The notes: generated by a model from the sequence alone, not told the origin. DNA of 6,571 nucleotides from JBBRHH01 sp038222915 (GCA_038222915.1 JBBRHH010000357.1:1-6571); one strand, 5' to 3'; positions 1 to 5,255 are shown, counted from the stretch's first letter. Numbers and translations are program-made.

Positions 1-620
1 TCGTCCCCGTACCAGATGCCTCGATAGATCGTGCCGGGATGTGAACTGAAATCCATCTCTTCCAGAGCGATGGATTTCATCTGCGGAATTACTTCGCCGC
101 GCTCGCCGGGCATAAACCATCGGCAGCCGAATCGATCAAGAATTTCGTAGATCGCGTAGCTCACCGCCAGGTCGGATTCACCGATCAGCGCAACCCGCGC
201 TGATTTGATATCAACGACGACGCGAAATCCCTGCTTGAAGGGATACGGTTTGGCTGGCCCGCCAAACGCGGCCGTCGCAAGGTCGCCGATCAGGATCTGC
301 ACCGGCATTGCCGCTGTTGGCTTCGGCTCGGGCAAAACCGTTGCGGTCTGAACCTCAACCCGTGCCCCCGACATCGTTCCAAGATACAGAGTCAGATCCT
401 TGACCGATTCCCGCAGCCGGCGTCGCTGCGTTTCTGTTTCGACCTCGCGGGTCTTATTCCCCGGCGTATTTCGATCGGGTTCCATCACCGACGGATGAAC
501 GTAAATCATCGCCAGCCCCCGTCCATCGACAGCCAGATTCAATTTGCCCGCCGCCACCGGTGTTGAGGAGCAGGCGATCGACGCAACCACCGCCACCAGC
601 CACCACGCGAGTCGTGTCAT
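1..620 (-). CDS. Secreted DUF4838 / alpha-glucuronidase-like protein, N-terminal part (runs off left edge)
   Basis: Reading leftward from ATG at 620-618, the frame stays open for 206 codons to the window edge, so only the N-terminal part is present. Residues 1-25 are a hydrophobic signal sequence (MTRLAWWLVAVVASIACSST, then PVAAG), giving export by Sec with signal peptidase I cleavage near the AxA-like site. The Cys at 17 is a poor lipobox, so a lipoprotein is possible but less likely. Residues about 26-190 resemble the N-terminal alpha/beta domain that precedes the catalytic barrel in GH67/GH20-like and DUF4838 proteins. The diagnostic stretch is at 154-179: SYAIYEILDRFGCRWFMPGE followed by RGEVIP, then a P..YRGIW segment at 195-203. 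In the family this leads into a barrel acting on glycans, which is not visible here, so substrate and activity are inference. The start is fixed by a perfect GGAGGTG ribosome site. A terminator separates it from the two genes upstream, so it is probably its own transcription unit. Confidence 0.72.
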   Translation of the reverse strand, partial: MTRLAWWLVAVVASIACSSTPVAAGKLNLAVDGRGLAMIYVHPSVMEPDRNTPGNKTREVETETQRRRLRESVKDLTLYLGTMSGARVEVQTATVLPEPKPTAAMPVQILIGDLATAAFGGPAKPYPFKQGFRVVVDIKSARVALIGESDLAVSYAIYEILDRFGCRWFMPGERGEVIPQMKSIALEEMDFSSHPGTIYRGIWYGD

Positions 621-625
621 CTAAA

Positions 626-632
626 CACCTCC
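626..632 (-). promoter_or_regulatory. Strong Shine-Dalgarno for the DUF4838 gene
   Basis: On the minus strand the sequence is GGAGGTG, then TTTAG, then ATG at 620. Near-full complementarity to the 16S tail at 5 nt spacing decides this start over the upstream TTG of an overlapping frame. I saw no convincing -35/-10 pair between 633 and 728. Confidence 0.8.
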
Positions 633-715
633 GTTGCAAGGAAGACGTGCCGTGTCAGTGTTACTTCTAGCACGTGCCGCCGGATGTGTTTACCAGCCTG
701 ATGTAACAGAGCCAT

Positions 716-751
716 GAAAACGAAGAATGGGGCGACCGTGGTGGTCGCCCC
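716..751 (-). terminator. Intrinsic terminator of the two-gene minus-strand operon
   Basis: A 9-bp perfect stem, GGGGCGACC (729-737) and GGTCGCCCC (743-751), encloses a 5-nt loop. Read on the minus strand it is followed by the T-rich run TTCTTCGTTTTC (717-728). It lies 55 nt beyond the stop codon of the 74-aa gene and about 110 nt before the start of the DUF4838 gene, so it fits as the end of the upstream operon. The T-run is interrupted, so termination may be partial. Confidence 0.65.
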
Positions 752-806
752 AAGCACCTTCTGCCCTCCTGCCGCGGATATTTCGCCGCGGGCACCTTCA
801 ACCCTG

Positions 807-1031
807 CTAATTGGAGAGCACTGTCTGCGGCGTGTACGGCATGAATCTCCGTGTCAGCCGCGCTTGCAGCTCGTCTCGTTCTTCCACCAGGCGCTGCGTC
901 ACTTCCACCAGCACAGGCAGCACGTTGCTGATGCTGTTCTGGTCCACTTGCAGTGGATTCATCTCCGTGTAGTAAGCGCGAATTTCAGCCAGAAGGTCGC
1001 GTACTTCCTGGCCGTTCATTGTGTTTTGCAT
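807..1031 (-). CDS. Small hypothetical protein, 74 aa, coiled-coil C-terminal half
   Basis: I do not recognise this protein. It begins MQNTMNGQEVRDLLAEIRAY and is mostly amphipathic helix. Residues about 38-62 (VLPVLVEVTQRLVEERDELQ, then ARLTR) have heptad-like hydrophobic spacing with alternating Glu and Arg, suggesting a short coiled coil and self-association or binding to a partner. There is no signal peptide or membrane segment, so it should be cytoplasmic. Codons are strongly G/C-ending in this frame, unlike the antisense frames over the same DNA. The start at 1031 has GGAG at 6 nt spacing; a second ATG four codons in is possible but has no ribosome site. It lies 46 bp downstream of the 122-aa gene and before a terminator, so it is probably the second gene of a bicistronic unit. 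The helical, acidic/basic character shared with its neighbour suggests that the two may act together, but this is inference. Confidence 0.68.
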   Translation of the reverse strand: MQNTMNGQEVRDLLAEIRAYYTEMNPLQVDQNSISNVLPVLVEVTQRLVEERDELQARLTRRFMPYTPQTVLSN

Positions 1032-1034
1032 TTC

Positions 1035-1046
1035 AACTCCAGTTCC
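1035..1046 (-). promoter_or_regulatory. Ribosome-binding context of the 74-aa gene, shared with the gene at 2031
   Basis: On the minus strand, GGAACTGGAGTT lies 3 nt before the ATG at 1031. The same 12-mer at the same spacing lies before the ATG of the large plus-strand gene (2016-2027). GGAG is the Shine-Dalgarno core. Confidence 0.6.
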
Positions 1047-1077
1047 AATATTGCGTCTTCCAGGAATGCCCCAAAAG

Positions 1078-1446
1078 TCACTTCTGCGTCGCCTCAGCTT
1101 CGTCCACGCGACGCATCAGCTCCAGCAGCACCGCGCGATAGTGCCGAAACTCGTCGGCCGGGCTCAGTTCCGCCTCGGTCCGCGCGTTTCCCATCAGCAA
1201 CGTCTCCATGACGTCCGCGAGATTTGGAACCGTCAGTGCCCGGCACGCGTCGGAATCTTCGAACTGCTGATCCCACGACACCGTTGTGCGAAAGTGAGTC
1301 CCGCCGGTGCGATATTCATTCCAGCCAAGCATTCGCTCGCGCCGGTTTGGCCGCATCATCGTCAGGACGGCCCGAACGTCTTCTTCGAAGATCTGTTCGT
1401 CCATCCATCGATCCGCGCCGCATTTGGTGATTGTCGTCTGTGTCAT
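1078..1446 (-). CDS. Small hypothetical protein, 122 aa, first gene of the minus-strand pair
   Basis: I do not recognise this protein. From the chosen ATG it begins MTQTTITKCGADRWMDEQIF. Residues about 15-32 are acidic (DEQIFEEDVRAVLTMMR), a central basic patch follows (RPNRRERMLGWNEYR), then a Trp/Phe/Asp-containing segment (TVSWDQQFEDSDACRAL). The C-terminal third is helical (ELSPADEFRHYRAVLLELMR, then RVDEAEATQK). There is no signal peptide or membrane span. The frame continues upstream to a GTG at 1596 (172 aa), but that extension is Arg/Cys-rich and reads through strong hairpins, so I prefer the ATG at 1446. It has only a weak AAGGA about 12 nt upstream. An internal ATG at 1404 is another option. 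Stop TGA lies at 1080-1078, 46 bp before the 74-aa gene. The start ATG overlaps the stop of an upstream open frame as ATGA, noted under findings. Confidence 0.6.
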   Translation of the reverse strand: MTQTTITKCGADRWMDEQIFEEDVRAVLTMMRPNRRERMLGWNEYRTGGTHFRTTVSWDQQFEDSDACRALTVPNLADVMETLLMGNARTEAELSPADEFRHYRAVLLELMRRVDEAEATQK

Positions 1447-1484
1447 CGCTCTACACGTCCTTGTGTTGTTGAGCCGCGCGGGTA

Positions 1485-1512
1485 GCGGTTGCTGCCCGAC
1501 GCAGCAAACCGC
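1485..1512 (-). repeat. Stem-loop in the leader of the minus-strand operon
   Basis: GCGGTTGCTGC (1485-1495) pairs with GCAGCAAACCGC (1501-1512), leaving one bulged A, around a 5-nt loop CCGAC. Flanking A1484 and T1513 extend the stem. It ends about 39 nt upstream of the ATG at 1446 in the direction of transcription, so it would lie in the 5' leader of that mRNA. Without a T-run it is not a terminator. Confidence 0.5.
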
Positions 1513-1608
1513 TCCCCGCAGCGCAGCCAGAGTTTGAATCGGACGACCGTTGTCCGCGACTTCATAGCGACAAACGCAGCGCGCGCGGGACGACACGATG
1601 ACAGCGCG

Positions 1609-1667
1609 GTCCCTGCGCGCTGCAAATCAGGGACATGCGCGGCGCGCTCCGCTGCATTACGCGCCGC
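1609..1667 (-). repeat. Two adjacent stem-loops upstream of the minus-strand operon
   Basis: First stem: GTCCCTG (1609-1615) with CAGGGAC (1628-1634), 12-nt loop. Second stem: GCGGCGCG (1639-1646) with CGCGCCGC (1660-1667), 13-nt loop. They sit 4 nt apart and, with the stem-loop at 1485-1512, give a leader with three consecutive hairpins if transcription starts to the right of 1670. Base composition is very GC-rich, so chance pairing must be considered. Confidence 0.4.
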
Positions 1668-1887
1668 CCGAAGTCGCCAAATAAAAATTTCTCGCGACAA
1701 GTTTTCGCGTGGGTTGAGGAAGGCTTGGAAAGATGGGAAGGCGTCGGGAGGCAGCACAGTCGCCATCGCTATCTGGCGATTTTAGCGAGCGTCTGATAAT
1801 CGCGCCCTTTATATCGCCCCAATCCGTGTCCTGTCGCGAGCGTAATTTCGTTTTGGCGAGTGATGAGAATCATATGAGAATACTGCA

Positions 1888-1904
1888 CACCGGAATTACC
1901 GGTG
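1888..1904 (+). repeat. Inverted repeat CACCGG-AATTA-CCGGTG
   Basis: Perfect 6-bp arms (1888-1893, 1899-1904) around an AT-only 5-nt centre. It lies about 130 bp before the start of the LEPR-XLL gene. It could be a dimeric regulator site or an mRNA hairpin; there is no T-run for a terminator. Confidence 0.45.
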
Positions 1905-1916
1905 CCCGCAGGCGGC

Positions 1917-1952
1917 TGACCGATTCCAGGTAAGTCGTACGGTCAGCCTGAC
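1917..1952 (+). repeat. Nested inverted repeats CTGACCG...CGGTCAG and GTCAG-C-CTGAC
   Basis: CTGACCG (1917-1923) is the reverse complement of CGGTCAG (1940-1946). The latter overlaps a second inverted repeat, GTCAG (1942-1946) with CTGAC (1948-1952), whose last bases begin the 20-bp palindrome at 1951. The arms are mutually exclusive, so alternative pairings are possible. Confidence 0.45.
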
Positions 1953-1970
1953 TGTCGCACGTGCGACAGT
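1951..1970. promoter_or_regulatory. Perfect 20-bp palindrome, candidate operator upstream of the LEPR-XLL gene
   Basis: ACTGTCGCACGTGCGACAGT reads the same on both strands without a mismatch and ends 60 bp before the ATG at 2031. A spacer-free, fully symmetric site of this length is typical of operators bound by homodimeric regulators. As RNA it would make a tight hairpin only with some central pairs open. The regulator is unknown and none is encoded in this window. No recognised consensus matches it with certainty. Confidence 0.55.
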
Positions 1971-2005
1971 TCACATCTTTGAACGGCTCTGCGGCGATCA
2001 ATAAC

Positions 2006-2027
2006 CCCCGCGCGGGGAACTGGAGTT
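2006..2027 (+). promoter_or_regulatory. GC palindrome and Shine-Dalgarno of the LEPR-XLL gene
   Basis: CCCCGCGCGGGG (2006-2017) is a perfect 12-bp palindrome. It overlaps the start of GGAACTGGAGTT (2016-2027), whose GGAG (2022-2025) lies 5 nt before ATG 2031 and fixes that start. A small hairpin here would sit just upstream of the ribosome site. Confidence 0.65.
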
Positions 2028-2030
2028 CGC

Positions 2031-4349
2031 ATGTCTCTTCGGAATGAACGGGGCCTTGATAACAAGGCTGTTGGTCATATCTACGCTGATCGCAAAACTC
2101 ATAGCAATCTGCTGGTCGAGCCGCTCGAGCGCCGGCAGATGCTCAGCGCCAGCTACGATCTGCGCGGCTCGCTGCTTCCGCAGTCTCCCCAGCAAGGCCA
2201 AAGCTTCGGCCTTAACGCAGACGCCAGCGGCAATCTGCTCCTCGTCGGCAATCCCGCCGCGTCCGCCACCGACATCAACGGCCAGGACGCACAGAATGTC
2301 GGCTCCGTCGACCTGATCAACGCCTCCACCAACCAGGTCGTCCATACGTTCTCCAATCCCGATCCACACGCCTCCGACTTTTTCGGCACCGGCGTCGCCT
2401 TCGTGGGCGGCAAGATCGCCATCAGCTCCCTCGCCGAGGGTGGTGAAGGCGGCAAGGTCTATCTCTACGATGCACAATCCTTCCAACAGACGCTCGAGAT
2501 CGACGACCCTACCCAGCAAGGGACGGTCGGCAATCCAGGCGATGCCCCGCCGCCATCCCTCTTTGGCAGCCATCTCGCGGCCTTCGGTAACAACATCCTT
2601 GTTCAACTCGCCCAGGACCCCACCACCGCGAGCCAGCAAAGCTCCAGCGTCTACCTCTTCGATGCAACCAGCGGCGCGATCCTCCACAAATTCGAAGCCC
2701 CGGCCGCCGACCAGGGCCCTGGCGACGGCTTCGGCCGATCCATCGCCGTCCACGGTAACCAGATTCTCTTTGGCGCAAACGCCGTCAACGGCGGCTCCGG
2801 AGCCGCCTACCTCTTCGACGGATCCACTGGAACGCTTCTCCAGCAATATGCCGAACCCGGCGCAGCGCCAGGCCAACTCTTCGGCACTGCCGTCGCCTTT
2901 GACGGTGCCAATCCTGTCGTCGGTGCCCCCGGCGGCGCAGACCGCACCGGCAGCGTCTACGAATTCACGCCCGGCGGCGTTCTCGCCGGAACATTCGTCG
3001 ATCCAAGCCATTTGGATGGATTCAACGAGCAGTTCGGCACGTCAATCTCCGTCGCCAACGGCACACTCATCGTCGGTGCCCCGCAGCAGACTGCGGTCAT
3101 CCAGGTTGCCGTCGAAGACGACAACGGCAACGTCTCCTATGTCCCGGCGTCATTCCCCGTCGGCGGTGCATTCGCCTTCGATCTGTCGCAATCAAACCCC
3201 TCGGCCGTCGCAATCGCCAATCCCAATCCGCCCGCGACCAGCGACGACGTCCAGGGAAACATCGACAATTTCGGCGACGTCGTTCTCGCCTCCGGATCAA
3301 ATGCCTACATCGCCAATCCAAACGGCGATCAAGCCGCCGTCGACGCCGGCGTCATCTACGAATACGCCGCTGCCGCCACATCCTCGCCACCCGTCGTCGC
3401 GCCCATCTCCGGCCCATCTTCCGGTGTCAGTCAACAGTCGCTCGCCTTCAGCGGATCGTTCACCGATCCCAGCGGCAACGATACCTTCCAGGTTCAGTGG
3501 GATTTTGGCGACGGCACCGTCATTCCCTATCACGCCTCGACCGATTCCGGCGCGCTGTCGGTCAATCACACCTACGTCACAACAGGAAACTTCACCGTTT
3601 CCCTCAGCGTGAAAAACAGCAGCGGACAGGTGACGACCGTGACCAAGGCCGTCGGCGTTTCGTCGGCCGCGGTCCAAAATGGCAACCTCATCGTCGGCGG
3701 CACGACCGGCGACGACGTCGTCGATGTAACCTCCGGCAAGAACGGCGCGGTCAAAGTATCCATCAACGGCGGCGCGGCCGTCTCCTACAACCCAACCGGG
3801 CACATCGTCCTGTTGGGCGGCGATGGCAACGATGACCTCCACATCGGCGCTGGCGTGCCTCTCAACTCCGAAATCTACGGCGGCAACGGCAATGACCACC
3901 TCCATGGCGGCGGCGGCAGCGACATTCTCGACGGAGGCGTCGGTGACGATACCATCGTCGGCGGCGTCGGCCGCGACATCATTATCGGCGGCCTAGGCGC
4001 CGACCACCTCAGCGCCGGCCTCGACGACGATATCATCGTCGGCGGCAGCTCAACCTACGAAGGCAACAGTGCTGCACTTGAGTCGGCCCTCGCCGAATGG
4101 ACCAGCGGCCGATCCTTCACCGTCCGCGTGAAAAACCTCCGCGACGGCACCGGCAGCGCCGATCGCGTCAACGGCACCGTCTTCTTTCGGGCCGACCAGA
4201 CCGTCTTCGACGACGTCTCCAAGGACACTCTCAACGGCGGCGCTGGCAGCGACTGGTTCTTCTTCGACCCCAGCGGCGCCAACAAGGACAAAGTCAAAGA
4301 CCTGACGGCCGCCGATGTCGGCGATGTCGATCTCCTGCAGGCTCCGTAG
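2031..4349 (+). CDS. LEPR-XLL extracellular protein: seven FG-GAP-like blades, PKD domain, RTX repeats
   Basis: A complete 772-aa protein. Residues 29-40 (VEPLERRQMLSA) are the LEPR-XLL motif found near the N-terminus of many large planctomycete surface proteins; no classical Sec signal precedes it. Residues about 41-449 contain seven FG-starting repeats (FG at 59, 118, 178, 234, 284, 335 and 414), several ending in VYLF/VYLY/VYEF-type strands, which suggests a closed seven-bladed propeller of the FG-GAP_2 type without clear DxDxDG calcium loops. Residues about 453-543 form a PKD domain (WDFGDGT at 490-496, NHTYVTTGNFTVSLSV near its end). Residues 596-672 carry RTX nonapeptides: GGDGNDDLH at 596, then a run from 617 (GGNGNDHLH, GGGGSDILD, GGVGDDTIV, GGVGRDIII, GGLGADHLS, AGLDDDIIV), and another at 736 (GGAGSDWFF). 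RTX repeats bind calcium and usually mark type I secretion, so it probably folds outside the cell in adhesion or surface structure. No enzyme motif is visible and the ligand is unknown. It appears monocistronic: own ribosome site, strong terminator 26 bp after the stop. Confidence 0.92.
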   Translation: MSLRNERGLDNKAVGHIYADRKTHSNLLVEPLERRQMLSASYDLRGSLLPQSPQQGQSFGLNADASGNLLLVGNPAASATDINGQDAQNVGSVDLINASTNQVVHTFSNPDPHASDFFGTGVAFVGGKIAISSLAEGGEGGKVYLYDAQSFQQTLEIDDPTQQGTVGNPGDAPPPSLFGSHLAAFGNNILVQLAQDPTTASQQSSSVYLFDATSGAILHKFEAPAADQGPGDGFGRSIAVHGNQILFGANAVNGGSGAAYLFDGSTGTLLQQYAEPGAAPGQLFGTAVAFDGANPVVGAPGGADRTGSVYEFTPGGVLAGTFVDPSHLDGFNEQFGTSISVANGTLIVGAPQQTAVIQVAVEDDNGNVSYVPASFPVGGAFAFDLSQSNPSAVAIANPNPPATSDDVQGNIDNFGDVVLASGSNAYIANPNGDQAAVDAGVIYEYAAAATSSPPVVAPISGPSSGVSQQSLAFSGSFTDPSGNDTFQVQWDFGDGTVIPYHASTDSGALSVNHTYVTTGNFTVSLSVKNSSGQVTTVTKAVGVSSAAVQNGNLIVGGTTGDDVVDVTSGKNGAVKVSINGGAAVSYNPTGHIVLLGGDGNDDLHIGAGVPLNSEIYGGNGNDHLHGGGGSDILDGGVGDDTIVGGVGRDIIIGGLGADHLSAGLDDDIIVGGSSTYEGNSAALESALAEWTSGRSFTVRVKNLRDGTGSADRVNGTVFFRADQTVFDDVSKDTLNGGAGSDWFFFDPSGANKDKVKDLTAADVGDVDLLQAP

Positions 4350-4375
4350 CCTTTTTAGGACAACCAGATTGCAAC

Positions 4376-4406
4376 GCCCCGGCGCAATTGCGCCGGGGCT
4401 TTTGTT
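4376..4406 (+). terminator. Strong intrinsic terminator after the LEPR-XLL gene
   Basis: A perfect 24-bp palindrome (arms GCCCCGGCGCAA and its complement, 4376-4399) is followed at once by TTTTGTT (4400-4406). It starts 26 bp after the TAG at 4347-4349. If the AATT centre stays open as a loop the stem is 10 bp and almost all G-C. It could also work on the opposite strand, but the T-run is only on the plus side. Confidence 0.9.
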
Positions 4407-4418
4407 CGTGCGCCTGGA

Positions 4419-5054
4419 CTCGCCCGAATCGAGTACCGCGCGGGAAACTGGAACCCGGAGCCCGGCGGCTGGCGGCGGATGACCGCCATCATGAACAATG
4501 AGCATGCGACCAAATTAAAGGTTGATTGCGTCAAGCTCGGCGATGGAAAGCTGACCAACGCGACCTAAAGAGTCGCCCACCTCACCGGCAACTTGGGCGA
4601 TCTCGCATTTTCGCCAGAAGAAGCCGAAGAGTTGTCGGCGTGGTTAAAAGGCGGAGGCACGCTGATCGTCGACTCCTGTGGCGGACGCAAAGAATTTGCT
4701 GAGATGATCCAACAAGACCTACAAAAGATGCTCGCGGTAATCGATGAGCCAAAGTTATTGAGTCCTGACGACCGCGCGTTAACTTCTGCCGGCGGCATCC
4801 CAACCGCGTTTGTCCGTGAAAACAAGAATCGGGCGTTGCGCGGGCCCGAAGCCCGTGCCCTTGGCGAGGCAGACACAAAGATTCCCCACATCCGCGCCAT
4901 TGAGATCCAAGGCCGAAAAGCAGTGTTCATCAGCCGCGAAGACCTCAGCACGGCGCTCGTCGGCGAACCCGTCGACGGTGTCAACGGCTACACACCTGCA
5001 ACGGCGGCGCAGCTTATGGCGAGCATGCTGATTTTTAGTGCGGGTGGGGGCTAA
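4419..5054 (+). pseudogene. Orphan DUF4159 domain, 5'-truncated with in-frame stop
   Basis: Translating the frame of the intact 3' part back toward the terminator gives LARIEYRAGNWNPEPGGWRR (4419-4478), then MTAIMNNEHATKLKVDCVKL, GDGKLTNAT, TAA at 4566-4568, and RVAHLTGNLGDLAFSPEEAE continuing without a break. This reads as one DUF4159 domain: W.PEPGGWRR opening, HLTG, GGGTLIVDSCGG (about 4650-4685), and REDLSTALVG near 4938-4965, ending TAA at 5052-5054. The domain fold resembles glutamine-amidotransferase/flavodoxin-like proteins and its function is unknown. In planctomycetes it usually forms the C-terminal part of proteins with squalene-cyclase-like repeats, which are absent here: the frame has no start codon before ATG 4479, inside the domain, and abuts the terminator of the previous gene. 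The restart at TTG 4593 has no ribosome site and would lack the first third. The stop could be a sequencing error (one base, for example TAC to TAA), but the missing N-terminal half would remain. Base use is more AT-rich around 4510-4550 than in the neighbours, consistent with relaxed selection. Confidence 0.72.
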
Positions 5055-5200
5055 AAATATGATATAACCCGTGGTCGATGCGTAAATTGTGCCCCCTGAC
5101 GTCTACGGCCGCCTTTTTGCGACCTGACCTTCGGATGCACGACTTCAGAACCTCGCCCAGTCAAATGAAGTACACAAATTAGGTCATCCTTTGTTTATCA

Positions 5201-5229
5201 TTGAATTTGTGGCCGGTTTTAGCGATTAT
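5201..5229 (+). promoter_or_regulatory. Candidate sigma-70-type promoter
   Basis: TTGAAT (5201-5206), a 17-bp spacer, and GATTAT (5224-5229) each match four of six consensus bases at ideal spacing. A start near 5236 would give a leader of about 30 nt before ATG 5268. This is the best candidate in the gap, but the match is modest. Confidence 0.4.
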
Positions 5230-5255
5230 GTCCCTGCGATATTCCTCCACACGTT

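Larger units (their letters stand above)
1447..2030. other. Divergent intergenic region, 584 bp, rich in inverted repeats
   Basis: It lies between the minus-strand small-gene operon and the plus-strand LEPR-XLL gene, so it must carry both promoters. Open frames exist on both strands but are Arg/Ala/Ser-rich, lack ribosome sites and look like chance GC-rich frames. The left half (1447-1670) holds three stem-loops. The right half (1760-2020) is less GC-rich and holds an 8-bp direct repeat GCGAGCGT (1785-1792 and 1836-1843), a -10-like GATAAT (1795-1800) without a good -35, a weak TTGGCG (1853-1858) / GAGAAT (1876-1881) pair, and several inverted repeats listed separately. No transcription start can be fixed from sequence alone. 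Confidence 0.6.

Noticed and set aside
714..1211. 165-aa open frame on the plus strand starting MKTKNG
   Set aside because: Runs antisense through both small minus-strand genes and begins at the terminator hairpin; composition is His/Ser/Arg/Pro-rich and unlike a protein.
1443..1766. 107-aa minus-strand frame in the intergenic region
   Set aside because: Arg/Ala-rich, no ribosome site, crosses strong stem-loops; only its ATGA overlap with the next gene is noted as a weak finding.
1489..1933. 98-aa and 66-aa plus-strand frames in the intergenic region
   Set aside because: No ribosome site, low-complexity Arg/Ala/Ser composition, no motif; they overlap inverted repeats rather than following codon patterns.
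1998..3011. 337-aa open frame on the minus strand
   Set aside because: Antisense to the LEPR-XLL gene; Gly/Ala/Val/Glu-rich translation follows from the C-ending codons of the real gene, with no ribosome site or recognisable domain.
2440..3612. 390-aa open frame on the plus strand
   Set aside because: A shifted frame inside the LEPR-XLL gene, extremely Ser/Pro/Arg-rich, while the other frame contains FG-GAP, PKD and RTX motifs.
3297..3905. 202-aa open frame on the minus strand
   Set aside because: Antisense shadow of the PKD/RTX region, without motif or ribosome site.
3816..4046. Tandem DNA repeat or CRISPR-like array in the GGCGGC-rich stretch
   Set aside because: The periodicity is 27 bp because it encodes RTX nonapeptides; there are no spacers and the repeats differ at the DNA level.
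4593..5054. Intact 153-aa gene starting at TTG 4593
   Set aside because: The TTG falls inside the DUF4159 domain (after HLTGN) and lacks a ribosome site; homologous sequence continues upstream through an in-frame TAA, so a pseudogene explains it better.
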